The translations under genes were made by a program, and so were the position numbers. This document shows positions 8,275-16,269 of a stretch of DNA of 64,000 nucleotides, one piece after another. The DNA is from Streptomyces phaeofaciens (GTDB lineage: Bacteria; Actinomycetota; Actinomycetes; Streptomycetales; Streptomycetaceae): assembly GCF_014648915.1 (NCBI RefSeq), contig NZ_BMSA01000001.1, forward strand, positions 1 to 64,000. The letters are read 5' to 3'. The notes below the pieces were generated by a model. The model saw nothing but the letters and a program-made list of their open reading frames with translations, ran no database searches and was not told where the DNA came from. Position 1 is the first letter of the stretch. Each line of letters begins with the position of its first letter.

Positions 8275-8975
8275 GCGGCGTGATCGTCACCGGCCCGCCG
8301 AAGGCGGAGCGGAAGGACGTCGACGCGCTGGCCGCCTTCGGCGTGGCCACCGTGAGCGAGGCGATGGGCCGAACCGGCCTGCTGGGCCCGGGGATCCGCC
8401 CGATCCAGCAGGGGGTGCGGATGGCCGGCACCGCCGTCACCGTGCTCAGCTGGCCCGGCGACAACCTCATGATCCACGCGGCCGTGGAGCAGTGCGGCGA
8501 GGGCGACGTCCTGGTGGTCACGACCACCTCCCCGTCCACCGACGGCATGTTCGGCGAGCTGTTCGCGACCGCGCTGCGCAGGCGCGGGGTGCGCGGGCTG
8601 ATCATCAACGCCGGGATCCGGGACACCCAGGAGCTGCGCGAGATGGACTTCCCGGCCTGGTCCCGGGCGGTCTGCGCCCAGGGCACGGTGAAGGCCACCG
8701 GCGGCTCGGTCAACGTGCCGGTCGCGATCGACGGCCAGGTGATCCGGCCCGGTGACGTGATCCTCGCCGACGACGACGGCGTGGTGGTCGTCCCGCGCGA
8801 GCGCGCCCGCGCCACCGCGGCGGCGTCCGAGGCCCGGGAGGCCAAGGAGGCGCGCGCCCGCGCCGCCTTCCTCGACGGCGAACTCGGCCTGGACCGCTAC
8901 GGGTTGCGGGAGACACTGGAGCGGCTCGGCGTGGCGTACCGCACGTACGAGGAGCACGCGGGGGAGCCGTCGTGA
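8271..8975 (+). CDS. galC: RraA-like aldolase, probable 4-carboxy-4-hydroxy-2-oxoadipate aldolase
   Basis: A 234-residue RraA/HMG-aldolase-fold protein with PGDNLMIHAAVEQC (about residues 62-75), the AGIRDTQEL segment that carries the catalytic Arg and metal-binding Asp, and GDVILADDDGVVVVPR. In the 4,5-cleavage pathways this enzyme splits 4-carboxy-4-hydroxy-2-oxoadipate to pyruvate and oxaloacetate. It starts with GTG overlapping the previous stop (GTGA) and ends overlapping the next start, so the three genes are translationally coupled. Confidence 0.78.
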   Translation: MSGVIVTGPPKAERKDVDALAAFGVATVSEAMGRTGLLGPGIRPIQQGVRMAGTAVTVLSWPGDNLMIHAAVEQCGEGDVLVVTTTSPSTDGMFGELFATALRRRGVRGLIINAGIRDTQELREMDFPAWSRAVCAQGTVKATGGSVNVPVAIDGQVIRPGDVILADDDGVVVVPRERARATAAASEAREAKEARARAAFLDGELGLDRYGLRETLERLGVAYRTYEEHAGEPS

Positions 8976-10084
8976 CCTCCGGGTCCGAGGGGGTGCCCTG
9001 TCTGCTGATGCGGGGCGGCACCTCCAAGGGCGCCTACTTCCTCGCCGACCAGCTGCCCGCCCGGCCCGCCGCGCGCGACGCGCTGTTGCTGCGGATCATG
9101 GGCAGCCCGGACGACCGCCAGATCGACGGCCTGGGCGGCGGCCACCCGCTCACCAGCAAGGTCGCCGTGGTCTCCCGCTCCGCCGATCCGCGCGCCGACG
9201 TCGACTATCTCTTCCTTCAAGTCGCAGTGGACCGAGCCGAGGTGAGCGACCGTCAGAACTGCGGCAACATCCTCGCCGGCGTCGGCCCGTTCGCCGTGGA
9301 GCGCGGGCTGGTGGCGGCGGGGGAGCAGGAGACGTCCGTCCGGATCCGCATGGTCAACACCGGCGACCACGCGACGGCGACCTTCCCGACCCCCGGCGGC
9401 CGGGTGCGCTGGACCGGGGACGCCGAGATCTCGGGCGTACCGGGGACGGCCGCTCCCGTGGTGATCGAGTTCCCGCCGGGCACCGGCCCGCTGCTGCCCA
9501 CCGGCAGCGTCCGGGACGTGATCGACGGGGTGCCGGTGACCTGCGTGGACAACGGCATGCCGACGGTCCTGATGGCCGCCGCCTCGCTCGAGGTCACCGG
9601 CCACGAGTCACCGCGCGACCTGGAGGAGGACGTGACGCTCGCCGACCGGCTGCGCGCGATCCGCCTGGAAGCGGGCCGGCTGATGGGCCTGGGCGACGTC
9701 TCGGACACCACCGTGCCCAAGCTCACGCTGCTCGCTCCGCCCCGGAGCGGCGGCGCGGTCACCACCCGCACCTTCATTCCGGTGCGCTGCCACCCCTCGA
9801 TCGGTGTGCTCGGCGCGGCCAGCGTCGCCGCCGGTCTGCGAATCGAAGGCGGCGTAGGTGCGGAGATCGCCGTACCGGCCGGCGAGGGTGACCGAATTCG
9901 CATAGAACATCCCACAGGATTCCTGGACATCGAAAGTAGCCTCGGGAGCACTCCCGACGGTCTGCCCTCGGCCCGCCGCACCGCCGTGGTCCGCACGGCC
10001 CGCAGGATCTTCGACGGCACCGTGTTCCCCCGGGCCGCCGAGACGGCGCCGATTCCCCCGCAACCCCTTGGAGGTCAACGATGA
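8972..10084 (+). CDS. galD: PrpF-family isomerase, probable 4-oxalomesaconate tautomerase
   Basis: The 370-residue PrpF-fold protein begins with the family signature CLLMRGGTSKGAYF (about residues 10-23) and has the second-domain CNPSIG-like region as CHPSIGVLGA (about 271-280). GalD of P. putida, a PrpF homologue, tautomerises 4-oxalomesaconate between keto and enol forms. AcnD-partner PrpF of propionate metabolism is the alternative, but no aconitase or methylcitrate gene is near. Bases overlap in GTGA at the start and ATGA at the end show one operon with galB/C-like genes and the dioxygenase. Confidence 0.78.
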   Translation: MTSGSEGVPCLLMRGGTSKGAYFLADQLPARPAARDALLLRIMGSPDDRQIDGLGGGHPLTSKVAVVSRSADPRADVDYLFLQVAVDRAEVSDRQNCGNILAGVGPFAVERGLVAAGEQETSVRIRMVNTGDHATATFPTPGGRVRWTGDAEISGVPGTAAPVVIEFPPGTGPLLPTGSVRDVIDGVPVTCVDNGMPTVLMAAASLEVTGHESPRDLEEDVTLADRLRAIRLEAGRLMGLGDVSDTTVPKLTLLAPPRSGGAVTTRTFIPVRCHPSIGVLGAASVAAGLRIEGGVGAEIAVPAGEGDRIRIEHPTGFLDIESSLGSTPDGLPSARRTAVVRTARRIFDGTVFPRAAETAPIPPQPLGGQR

Positions 10085-11031
10085 CTCCGCCGCTCGGCGA
10101 CATCGCCCACATCGGCCACGCCCAGCTCTTCACCCCGGACCTGGACGCCAGCGTCGCCTTCTTCACGGACTACCTGGGGCTCACCGTCAACGGGCAGGAC
10201 GGCGACACCGTCTATCTGCGGACCTTCGACGACTACGAGCACCACAGCCTCGTCCTCACCGCCCGTGAGCGGCCCGGCCTCGGCCGGCTCGCCCTGCGCG
10301 CCTCCGGCGAGGAGGCCCTGCGCCGGCGGGTCGAGGCCGTCGAGGCGGCGGGCGGCACCGGTACCTGGGTCGAGGACGAACCGGGCCTCGGCAAGCTCTA
10401 CGTCACCACGGACCCGGACGGCCACGAGCACGCCCTGTACTGGGAGAGCGAGTACTACCGGGCGCCCGAGGAGCTGAGGCCGGCGCTGAAGAACCAGCCG
10501 CAGGCCAAGCCCAACCGCGGGGTGGGCGTCAGGCGCCTGGACCACATCAACTTCCTCGCCGCCGACGTCCTCGCCAACGCCGAGTTCCAGCAGAACGTGC
10601 TCGGCGCCCGGCCCACCGAGCAGATCCGGCTGGACAGCGGGAAGATCGCGGCCCGCTGGCTGACGTACACGAACAAGTCGTACGACGTCGTCTACACCTC
10701 GGACTGGACCGGTTCGGCCGGGCGGCTGCACCACATCGCCTTCGCCACCGACACCCGCGAGGACATCCTGCGGGCGGCCGACCTGGCGATCGACACGGGT
10801 GTGTTCATCGAGACGGGGCCGCACAAGCACGCCATCCAGCAGACGTTCTTCCTCTACGTCTACGAGCCGGGCGGCAACCGTATCGAGCTGTGCAACCCCC
10901 TCACGCGCCTCGTCCTGGCCCCCGACTGGCCGCTCGTCACCTGGACCGAGGAGGAGCGCAAGAGGGGGCAGGCCTGGGGGCTGAAGACCATCGAGTCCTT
11001 CCACACCCACGGCACCCCGCCCGTCGCGTAG
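10081..11031 (+). CDS. Type I extradiol (catechol 2,3-dioxygenase-like) ring-cleavage dioxygenase
   Basis: The 316-residue protein has two vicinal-oxygen-chelate modules. The Fe(II) facial triad sits in the C-terminal module: H155 (RRLDHINF), H218 (RLHHIAF) and E269 (GGNRIEL), spaced as in catechol 2,3-dioxygenases. Length is normal. It opens a catecholic ring next to the hydroxyl pair. It is coupled by ATGA to the GalD-like gene with GGAGG before the ATG. Known gallate and protocatechuate 4,5-dioxygenases are of the unrelated LigB type, so this partner is unusual. The aromatic substrate cannot be read from sequence. Confidence 0.85.
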   Translation: MTPPLGDIAHIGHAQLFTPDLDASVAFFTDYLGLTVNGQDGDTVYLRTFDDYEHHSLVLTARERPGLGRLALRASGEEALRRRVEAVEAAGGTGTWVEDEPGLGKLYVTTDPDGHEHALYWESEYYRAPEELRPALKNQPQAKPNRGVGVRRLDHINFLAADVLANAEFQQNVLGARPTEQIRLDSGKIAARWLTYTNKSYDVVYTSDWTGSAGRLHHIAFATDTREDILRAADLAIDTGVFIETGPHKHAIQQTFFLYVYEPGGNRIELCNPLTRLVLAPDWPLVTWTEEERKRGQAWGLKTIESFHTHGTPPVA

Positions 11032-11079
11032 CCCGCTCCCGGTGCGCAGGACGCCCGAGGGGCCAGGATTGTCGATGAG

Positions 11080-11091
11080 ATTGTTGACAAA
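11080..11091. promoter_or_regulatory. Second GntR operator candidate before the transporter
   Basis: ATTGTTGACAAA matches 11 of 12 bases of the site before the gntR gene, and a half-site ATTGTC lies 12 bases upstream at 11068. It sits just upstream of the -35 of the transporter promoter. Confidence 0.6.
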
Positions 11092-11095
11092 AACG

Positions 11096-11125
11096 TTGAC
11101 ACTTCAGGTCCCGGCTCCTTAGCGT
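11096..11125 (+). promoter_or_regulatory. Promoter of the aromatic acid transporter
   Basis: TTGACA (11096-11101) and TAGCGT (11120-11125) are separated by 18 bases, a good housekeeping-sigma promoter for Streptomyces. It would give a leader of roughly 90 bases. The GntR site lies immediately upstream. Confidence 0.55.
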
Positions 11126-11220
11126 CTTGCGCACACCGGGTCAGCCGCACCCCACGAGCCGCGTCGGCCCGCATCACCGTCCCCTCCAGGGAACTCCTCC
11201 TGGACGAGAGGAAAACAACG

Positions 11221-12546
11221 ATGTCCTCCTCCCCCGCGCTGTCCGCCCGCGGCAGCAGACTGGCCCTGCTGGTCGTCGGCCTGTGCTGGCTGGCCGTGCT
11301 CTTCGACGGCCTCGACATGTTCATCTACGGCTCCGTGCTGCCGCACCTGCTGGAGACCAAGACCTTCGGCCTCACCCCGGACACCGCCGGCGACCTCGGC
11401 AGCTACGCCACCTTCGGCATGCTGATCGGCGCGCTCACCGCCGGCACCGTCGCCGACCGGATCGGCCGCAAGAAGCTGATGGTCGGCTGCGTGGTGCTGT
11501 TCTCGCTGGCCTCCGGCGTCTGCGCGCTCGCTGACAGCGTCGCGGTCTTCGGCCTCGGCCGGACCCTCGCGGGCGTCGGCCTCGGCGGCCTGCTGCCCAC
11601 CGCGATCAGCATGGTCTCCGACTACGCCCCGCGCGGCCGCGCCGCACTCACCATCGGCCTGCTGATGACCGCCCACCACGCCGGCGGCATCCTCTCCGCC
11701 TACGTCGCCAAGTGGCTGATCGACCCCGTCGGCTGGCGCGCGGCCTTCTGGGTCTGTGTGCTGCCGCTGCTCTTCGCGCCGGTGCTCGCGAAGTTCCTGC
11801 CCGAGTCGCTGAGCTTCCTCGTCGCCAAGGGCCGCACCGAGGAGGCCGCCGCGCTCGCCGCCCGCTACGAGGTCGAGCTGCCCGCCGCGAAGTCCGGCAG
11901 GAAGACCGCCGCCGACCGCTGGGACGCCCTGGTCGGCCTCTTCCGTGGCGGCGAGTGGACCCAGACCGTGCTGTACTGGCTGGCCTCCTTCGGCGGACTG
12001 CTCCTCGTCTACGGCGTCGCCACCTGGCTGCCGACCCTGATGCGGGCCGAGGGCTACGCGCTCGCCAACGCGCTGACCTTCGTCGTCGTCTTCAACCTCG
12101 GCGGCATCGTGGGCATGCTGGTCGCCGGGCGCGCCGCCGACCGCTTCGGCGCTCCGCGCATCTCGGCGATCTGGTTCGCGCTGACCGCCGCCGGCGTGTA
12201 CCTGCTCAGCGTGCACATGTCGACCGGGGTCACCATGGTCGTCGTCTTCCTCACCGGTGTCTTCCTCAACAGCGCCCAGACGATGATCTACGCGACCGTG
12301 TCGATCCGCTCCACGCCCGACAACCGCGCCACCGCCGTCGGCTGGACCTCCGGCATGGGCCGCTTCGGTGCCGTCTTCGGCCCGTGGCTGGGCGGCCAGC
12401 TGCTCGCCGCGGGCAACGGCGAGTGGGGCTTCACCGCCTTCGCGCTCGCCGGTGTCTCCTCCATGGTGTTCATCGGCATCGCCGCCCTGCGCGGCACGAG
12501 GCAGACGCCGCGGACCTCCGGCCAGGAGCTGGTCGGGGCCCACTGA
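11221..12546 (+). CDS. MFS transporter, aromatic acid:H+ symporter (AAHS/PcaK-like)
   Basis: The 441-residue membrane protein has about 12 hydrophobic segments. TM1 carries D29-G-L-D32, the DGxD signature of PcaK-type aromatic acid symporters, and the loop 2-3 motif is ADRIGRKKLM (about 79-88). It should import a benzoate-type acid by proton symport in the cell membrane. A 190-base gap with its own promoter and GntR operator separates it from the ring-cleavage operon, and a strong terminator follows. It is thus the uptake arm of the GalBCD-like pathway. Confidence 0.87.
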   Translation: MSSSPALSARGSRLALLVVGLCWLAVLFDGLDMFIYGSVLPHLLETKTFGLTPDTAGDLGSYATFGMLIGALTAGTVADRIGRKKLMVGCVVLFSLASGVCALADSVAVFGLGRTLAGVGLGGLLPTAISMVSDYAPRGRAALTIGLLMTAHHAGGILSAYVAKWLIDPVGWRAAFWVCVLPLLFAPVLAKFLPESLSFLVAKGRTEEAAALAARYEVELPAAKSGRKTAADRWDALVGLFRGGEWTQTVLYWLASFGGLLLVYGVATWLPTLMRAEGYALANALTFVVVFNLGGIVGMLVAGRAADRFGAPRISAIWFALTAAGVYLLSVHMSTGVTMVVVFLTGVFLNSAQTMIYATVSIRSTPDNRATAVGWTSGMGRFGAVFGPWLGGQLLAAGNGEWGFTAFALAGVSSMVFIGIAALRGTRQTPRTSGQELVGAH

Positions 12547-12567
12547 CGGCCACCGGGGGACAGGGCC

Positions 12568-12603
12568 GACGCCGGCCACCGCACGGGGTGCGGGGCCGGC
12601 GTC
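12568..12603 (+). terminator. Strong hairpin after the aromatic acid transporter
   Basis: GACGCCGGCC pairs with GGCCGGCGTC (10 bp), with an inner CCGCAC/GTGCGG stem separated by a bulged A and a GGG loop. It marks the 3' end of the catabolic unit. Confidence 0.75.
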
Positions 12604-12710
12604 CGGCGTTCCCGGGAGCGGGCCTCCCCGATGGCCGAAGCCTTTCGGCCCGGCTCCCGTCCTGCCCGGTTCGGGGTGCGGCGCTCGCCCGCACGGGTCA
12701 CGCTCGTCGT

Positions 12711-13499
12711 ATGGGTGAACGCTGGGAGGTTCGTCGGGCGGGGCCGCAGAGCGCCTCGCGTCGGGTGCTGATGATTCCGGGCGGCCTGTGCACGACCGAG
12801 TTCTACGCGGACGTCATGGCCGAGCCGGCGGTTGCGGGGCTGGGGCTCGTCGCGGTGACGCTGCCGGGATTCGGGGGCACCGAGGCGCCCGAGGACGTGT
12901 CCATGGAGGCCTACGCCCGGCTGATGGCGGACTTCGCGGGCGAGACCGGCTGCACCGTGGTCGTGGGGCACAGCCTGGGCGCCAACGTGGCGATCGAGAT
13001 GGCGGCGGCGGGCCTGTTCGACGGCCCGCTGGTGCTGCTGTCACCGGCCTTCTCCCGCGGCGACGAGATGCGGTCCCTGGCCGCGCTCAACGCCGTCGGC
13101 CGGGTGCCGGGGCTCGGCATCGCGGTCTGGGCCGGCATGCTCGGACTGCTGCCCCGGGCGATGAGACGCGGACTGCCGCCGGAGCGCGCACAGGCGCTGG
13201 CGGCGGCGATGAGCGGCAACGATCCGGCGGACTGCCGCCGGATCGTGCACGAGTACTACGTGTATCTGGACCGGTATCCGTCCCTGGTCCCCCGGCTCTG
13301 CGAGGCGGGTGTCCCGGCCTGGGTGGTGCGCGGCGACCACGACGAGGTCGGTCTGACGGACGGCGAGCGACGGGGCCTGGAGGGCTGCCCGCAGCTCCGC
13401 GTCGTCACCGTGCCCGACGCCGGCCACGCGGTCCTGGTCGACCAGCCCGCGGCCGTGGCCGCGGTGGTCGCGGAGGCGGCCACGGCCCCGGTGCGCTGA
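12711..13499 (+). CDS. Alpha/beta hydrolase
   Basis: A 262-residue single-domain alpha/beta hydrolase with a nucleophile elbow VVGHSLGANV (Ser near residue 90), an oxyanion-side MIPGGLCTTEF near residue 23, and a C-terminal DAGHAVLVDQP that supplies the histidine; Asp is likely in GDHDEVG. The ATG at 12711 lacks a clear ribosome-binding site, but upstream in-frame sequence crosses a terminator. It stands alone between two catabolic regions. Its substrate, an ester, lactone or meta-cleavage product, is not apparent. Confidence 0.75.
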   Translation: MGERWEVRRAGPQSASRRVLMIPGGLCTTEFYADVMAEPAVAGLGLVAVTLPGFGGTEAPEDVSMEAYARLMADFAGETGCTVVVGHSLGANVAIEMAAAGLFDGPLVLLSPAFSRGDEMRSLAALNAVGRVPGLGIAVWAGMLGLLPRAMRRGLPPERAQALAAAMSGNDPADCRRIVHEYYVYLDRYPSLVPRLCEAGVPAWVVRGDHDEVGLTDGERRGLEGCPQLRVVTVPDAGHAVLVDQPAAVAAVVAEAATAPVR

Positions 13500-13517
13500 C
13501 CGGAAACCGTCACGAGC

Positions 13518-13931
13518 TCAGTCGTCCGAGCCCATCTGGTCCTCCGCCGACAGGTGCTCCACCGTCCTGCCGGTCTCGGTGAACGTCCGGGTGACATGGC
13601 CCGAGGAGTACACCCACAGGATGCGCAGCGGCACCTCGCCGATGTTGCGGAAGAGGTGGGGGACCGGTGAGGGGACGTACGTGGTGTCGAACCGCTCCAG
13701 CTTCGTCACCTCGCCGTCGACCCACACCTCGGCCTCGCCCTCCAGGACCGTCACGTGCTCGTCGCAGTTGTGCGAGTGCAGCGGCGCCCCCGAACCGACC
13801 GGATAGACGCTCATCCCGCTGGTGATCCGGTTCTCCCCGCCGGCCGACGAGGTGGTGACGAGCGGCGTCGTCACGACGGCCCCGCCGCGGTCGAGCAGGG
13901 GTACGGACGAGGCTTTGATGATGGTGGTCAT
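13518..13931 (-). CDS. Cupin domain-containing protein (137 aa)
   Basis: A single small cupin with motif 1 [20 protein letters not shown] (metal ligands His, His and Glu/His region near residues 51-60) and motif 2 [10 protein letters not shown] (His near 87). Such stand-alone cupins may be small dioxygenases, isomerases or ligand sensors. It is divergent from the 14105 operon and convergent with the alpha/beta hydrolase, with a weak LysR-type box in the shared upstream region. I cannot name a reaction. Confidence 0.75.
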   Translation of the reverse strand: MTTIIKASSVPLLDRGGAVVTTPLVTTSSAGGENRITSGMSVYPVGSGAPLHSHNCDEHVTVLEGEAEVWVDGEVTKLERFDTTYVPSPVPHLFRNIGEVPLRILWVYSSGHVTRTFTETGRTVEHLSAEDQMGSDD

Positions 13932-13978
13932 ACCGCACGACGTTAGGTCGCGCCCCGGCGAACGAGGGGCCTCCGGCG

Positions 13979-13995
13979 TGCAGTTTTACCTTGCG
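13979..13995 (+). promoter_or_regulatory. Weak copy of the LysR-type box before the 14105 operon
   Basis: TGCAGTTTTACCTTGCG keeps the right half TTGCG exactly and 3 of 5 bases of the left half of CGCAA-N7-TTGCG. It continues CTCCGAGGGG, almost as at 28724. A TACCTT (-10-like) begins 50 bases from the box start, against 51 bases for TAGCGT at the 28707 box. Confidence 0.4.
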
Positions 13996-14104
13996 CTCCG
14001 AGGGGGGTGAGCTTCTCGGACGCGGCTGTACCTTCACCTGGCACCGCACGGCTCCACGATCCGTGCCCGTAACGCGCCGGAAAGAAAAGGCAGGTATCGG
14101 CCAG

Positions 14105-14698
14105 ATGAGGCTCCCCGTTCTCAGCGAAGAGGAAATGGATGCGCGGCAGCAGGAGCTGGCCGCACGCATCGCCGGCCGCCGTGGAGCCGTCCGCGGCCCG
14201 TTCCGGGTCTGGCTGCACAGCCCCGAGATGTGCGAACGGGCCGAGTCGCTCGGCGCGTTCGCCCGCTTCGACTGCTCCCTCCCCGAGCACCTGCGCGAAC
14301 TGACCCTGCTGATGGCCGCCCGCAACTGGGACGCGCAGTACTCCTGGAACGCCCATGTGCACCAGGCGATCGAGGCCGGCGTCCCCGAGGCGGCCGTCAA
14401 GGCGATCGCCGAGAGGCGCGAGGCGGTCTTCGACAGCGAGGCCGACCAGGCGTTCTACCGGTTCTGCCGGGAGATCCTCGACGACCACTTCGTCACCGAC
14501 GACACCTTCGCCGCGGCGCTCGCCCACTTCGGCTCCAAGGGCCTGGTCGACACCATCGGCGCCCTCGGCAACTTCACGATGCTCGGCATGTGCCTGAACA
14601 CCTTCCAGGTGGACCTCCAGGCCGACAAGGAGCCCCCGTTCCCGGACATCCGCGGCTACGGCCGGGTCGCCCCCGACACGGAACCCTCCCGGCCGTGA
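14105..14698 (+). CDS. Carboxymuconolactone decarboxylase (CMD) family protein
   Basis: A 197-residue helical protein with the CMD pattern LRELTLLMAARNWDAQYSWN-AHVHQAIEAGV (about residues 65-95). It lacks the CxxC of AhpD peroxidases, so a decarboxylase- or isomerase-like or scaffold role is more likely. AAAGGCAGG precedes the ATG at a somewhat long distance; an upstream in-frame start would cross the promoter region. It heads an operon with a sugar-type ABC transporter. This suggests the imported compound is processed in the aromatic/lactone pathway next door. Confidence 0.78.
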   Translation: MRLPVLSEEEMDARQQELAARIAGRRGAVRGPFRVWLHSPEMCERAESLGAFARFDCSLPEHLRELTLLMAARNWDAQYSWNAHVHQAIEAGVPEAAVKAIAERREAVFDSEADQAFYRFCREILDDHFVTDDTFAAALAHFGSKGLVDTIGALGNFTMLGMCLNTFQVDLQADKEPPFPDIRGYGRVAPDTEPSRP

Positions 14699-14736
14699 GT
14701 TCGCCGACCGACCCGGGCGCGCAGAAAGGAGCCACG

Positions 14737-16269
14737 GTGACCCCGACGAACCCGGCGGCCCCCACGGCCACCGGCGCCGCGGCCCCCGCCGTGCTGCGGG
14801 TGCGCGGCGTGACCAAGAGCTTCGGCGGCGCCGCCGCGCTCAAGGGCGTCGACCTCGACCTGTTCCCGGGCGAGGTGCACGCGCTGATGGGCATGAACGG
14901 GGCCGGCAAGTCGACCCTCGTGCAGGTCCTCGCGGGCGTCCACCAGGCCGACGGCGGCACCGTCGAGGTCGACGGCCGCCCGCAGTCCGCACTGAGCGTG
15001 CGCAAGGCCCGCAGGCTCGGCATCTCGTTCGTCCCGCAGCGCAGGGAACTCGCGATGGGCCTGACCGTCGCCGAGAACGTCCTGCTCGGCGACCTGCCGA
15101 CCCGGGGCCGTACGGTGCGCTGGAAGGCGGTGCGCGCCGAGGCCGCGGCGGCCCTCGCCGGACTCGGCATCGACATCGCCGTCGACCGGACCGCCGGCAC
15201 CCTGACCGTGGCCGAGCAGACCATGGTGGAGGTGGCGCGCGAGGTGCGCCGGGGCGGCCGGGTGCTGATCCTGGACGAGCCGACCGCGTGTCTGAGCGCG
15301 AAGGACGCCCACCGGATCCGGGCCCTGGTGCGCAGACTGCGCGACGAGGGCGTGGCGATCGTCTACATCTCGCACTACATCGACGAGGTCATGGCGGTCG
15401 CGGACCGGGTCACGGTCCTGCGGGACGGCACGCTGGTGCGCAGCGCGCCCGCCGCCGAGATGGACGCCGCCGCCCTGGTGCGCAGCATGGTCGGCCGGGA
15501 CGTGGTCTCCACCCGCCCGGGGCGGCCCGCGCCCAAGGACGAGAGCGGCCTCACGATCCGCGGCCTGACCCACGGACGGGCCGTCCAGGACTTCACGGTG
15601 CAGGTGCGCAAGGGCGAGATCGTCGCCGTCCTCGGGCCGGCCGGTGACGCCCAGTCGCGCCTGTTCGACCTGCTGTCCGGCCGGCGGCGCCCGGACGCCG
15701 GAGAGGTCCACGTCGACGGCCGCCGCGTCCCGCTCGGCCGGGTCCGGGCCTCGCTCGCCGGCGGTCTGCGCTGTGTCACGGGCGACCGCCGGGCCCTGGG
15801 CCTGGTGGCCGGGCTGTCCCTGGACGAGAACCTGATGATGGCGAGTGACCGCTTCGCGCGCCGCAGACTGCACCGGCGCGGCGAACTCGCCCGCCGCGCG
15901 GCCCCGTTGCGCGACGACTACGGCGTGGTCGCCCTCACCGGGAACCCGCCGGTGGGCTCGCTGTCCGGCGGCAACCAGCAGAAGGTCCTGCTGGGCAAGT
16001 GGCTGGAGACCGATCCGGTCGTCTGCTTCCTGGAGGACCCCACCAACGGTGTGGACGTGGCCGCCATGGCCGACATCCACACCCTGGTCGACGACCTCGC
16101 CTCGCGCGGCGTGGCCGTCCTGCTCGCCTCCTCCTCCGCCGAGGAGGTCATGCGCCTGGCCGACCGGGTCGTCGTCGTGAGCGCCGGCCGCACGGTCGCC
16201 GAACACGACATCGACGCCATCACCCGCGACGAACTCGTCGCGACCGCACTCGGAGGTCAACCGCAGTGA
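14737..16269 (+). CDS. Sugar-type ABC transporter ATP-binding protein (RbsA/XylG family)
   Basis: A 510-residue protein with two tandem nucleotide-binding domains. Domain 1 has Walker A GMNGAGKST (about residues 52-60) and Walker B VLILDEPTACLS. Domain 2 has a degenerate Walker A (GPAGDAQSR, no Lys), as is normal for the family, but keeps the signature LSGGNQQKVLLG and EDPTNGVD. It energises uptake by the adjoining permease. GTG start after GAAAGGAG; the end overlaps the permease start in GTGA. It lies in an aromatic-catabolism region, so the solute may not be a plain sugar. Confidence 0.9.
   Translation: MTPTNPAAPTATGAAAPAVLRVRGVTKSFGGAAALKGVDLDLFPGEVHALMGMNGAGKSTLVQVLAGVHQADGGTVEVDGRPQSALSVRKARRLGISFVPQRRELAMGLTVAENVLLGDLPTRGRTVRWKAVRAEAAAALAGLGIDIAVDRTAGTLTVAEQTMVEVAREVRRGGRVLILDEPTACLSAKDAHRIRALVRRLRDEGVAIVYISHYIDEVMAVADRVTVLRDGTLVRSAPAAEMDAAALVRSMVGRDVVSTRPGRPAPKDESGLTIRGLTHGRAVQDFTVQVRKGEIVAVLGPAGDAQSRLFDLLSGRRRPDAGEVHVDGRRVPLGRVRASLAGGLRCVTGDRRALGLVAGLSLDENLMMASDRFARRRLHRRGELARRAAPLRDDYGVVALTGNPPVGSLSGGNQQKVLLGKWLETDPVVCFLEDPTNGVDVAAMADIHTLVDDLASRGVAVLLASSSAEEVMRLADRVVVVSAGRTVAEHDIDAITRDELVATALGGQPQ

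Noticed and set aside
15600..16269. Loss of the Walker A lysine in the second half of the sugar ABC ATPase as a sign of decay
   Set aside because: RbsA/XylG-type ATPases normally have a degenerate second site; the gene is intact and coupled to its permease.
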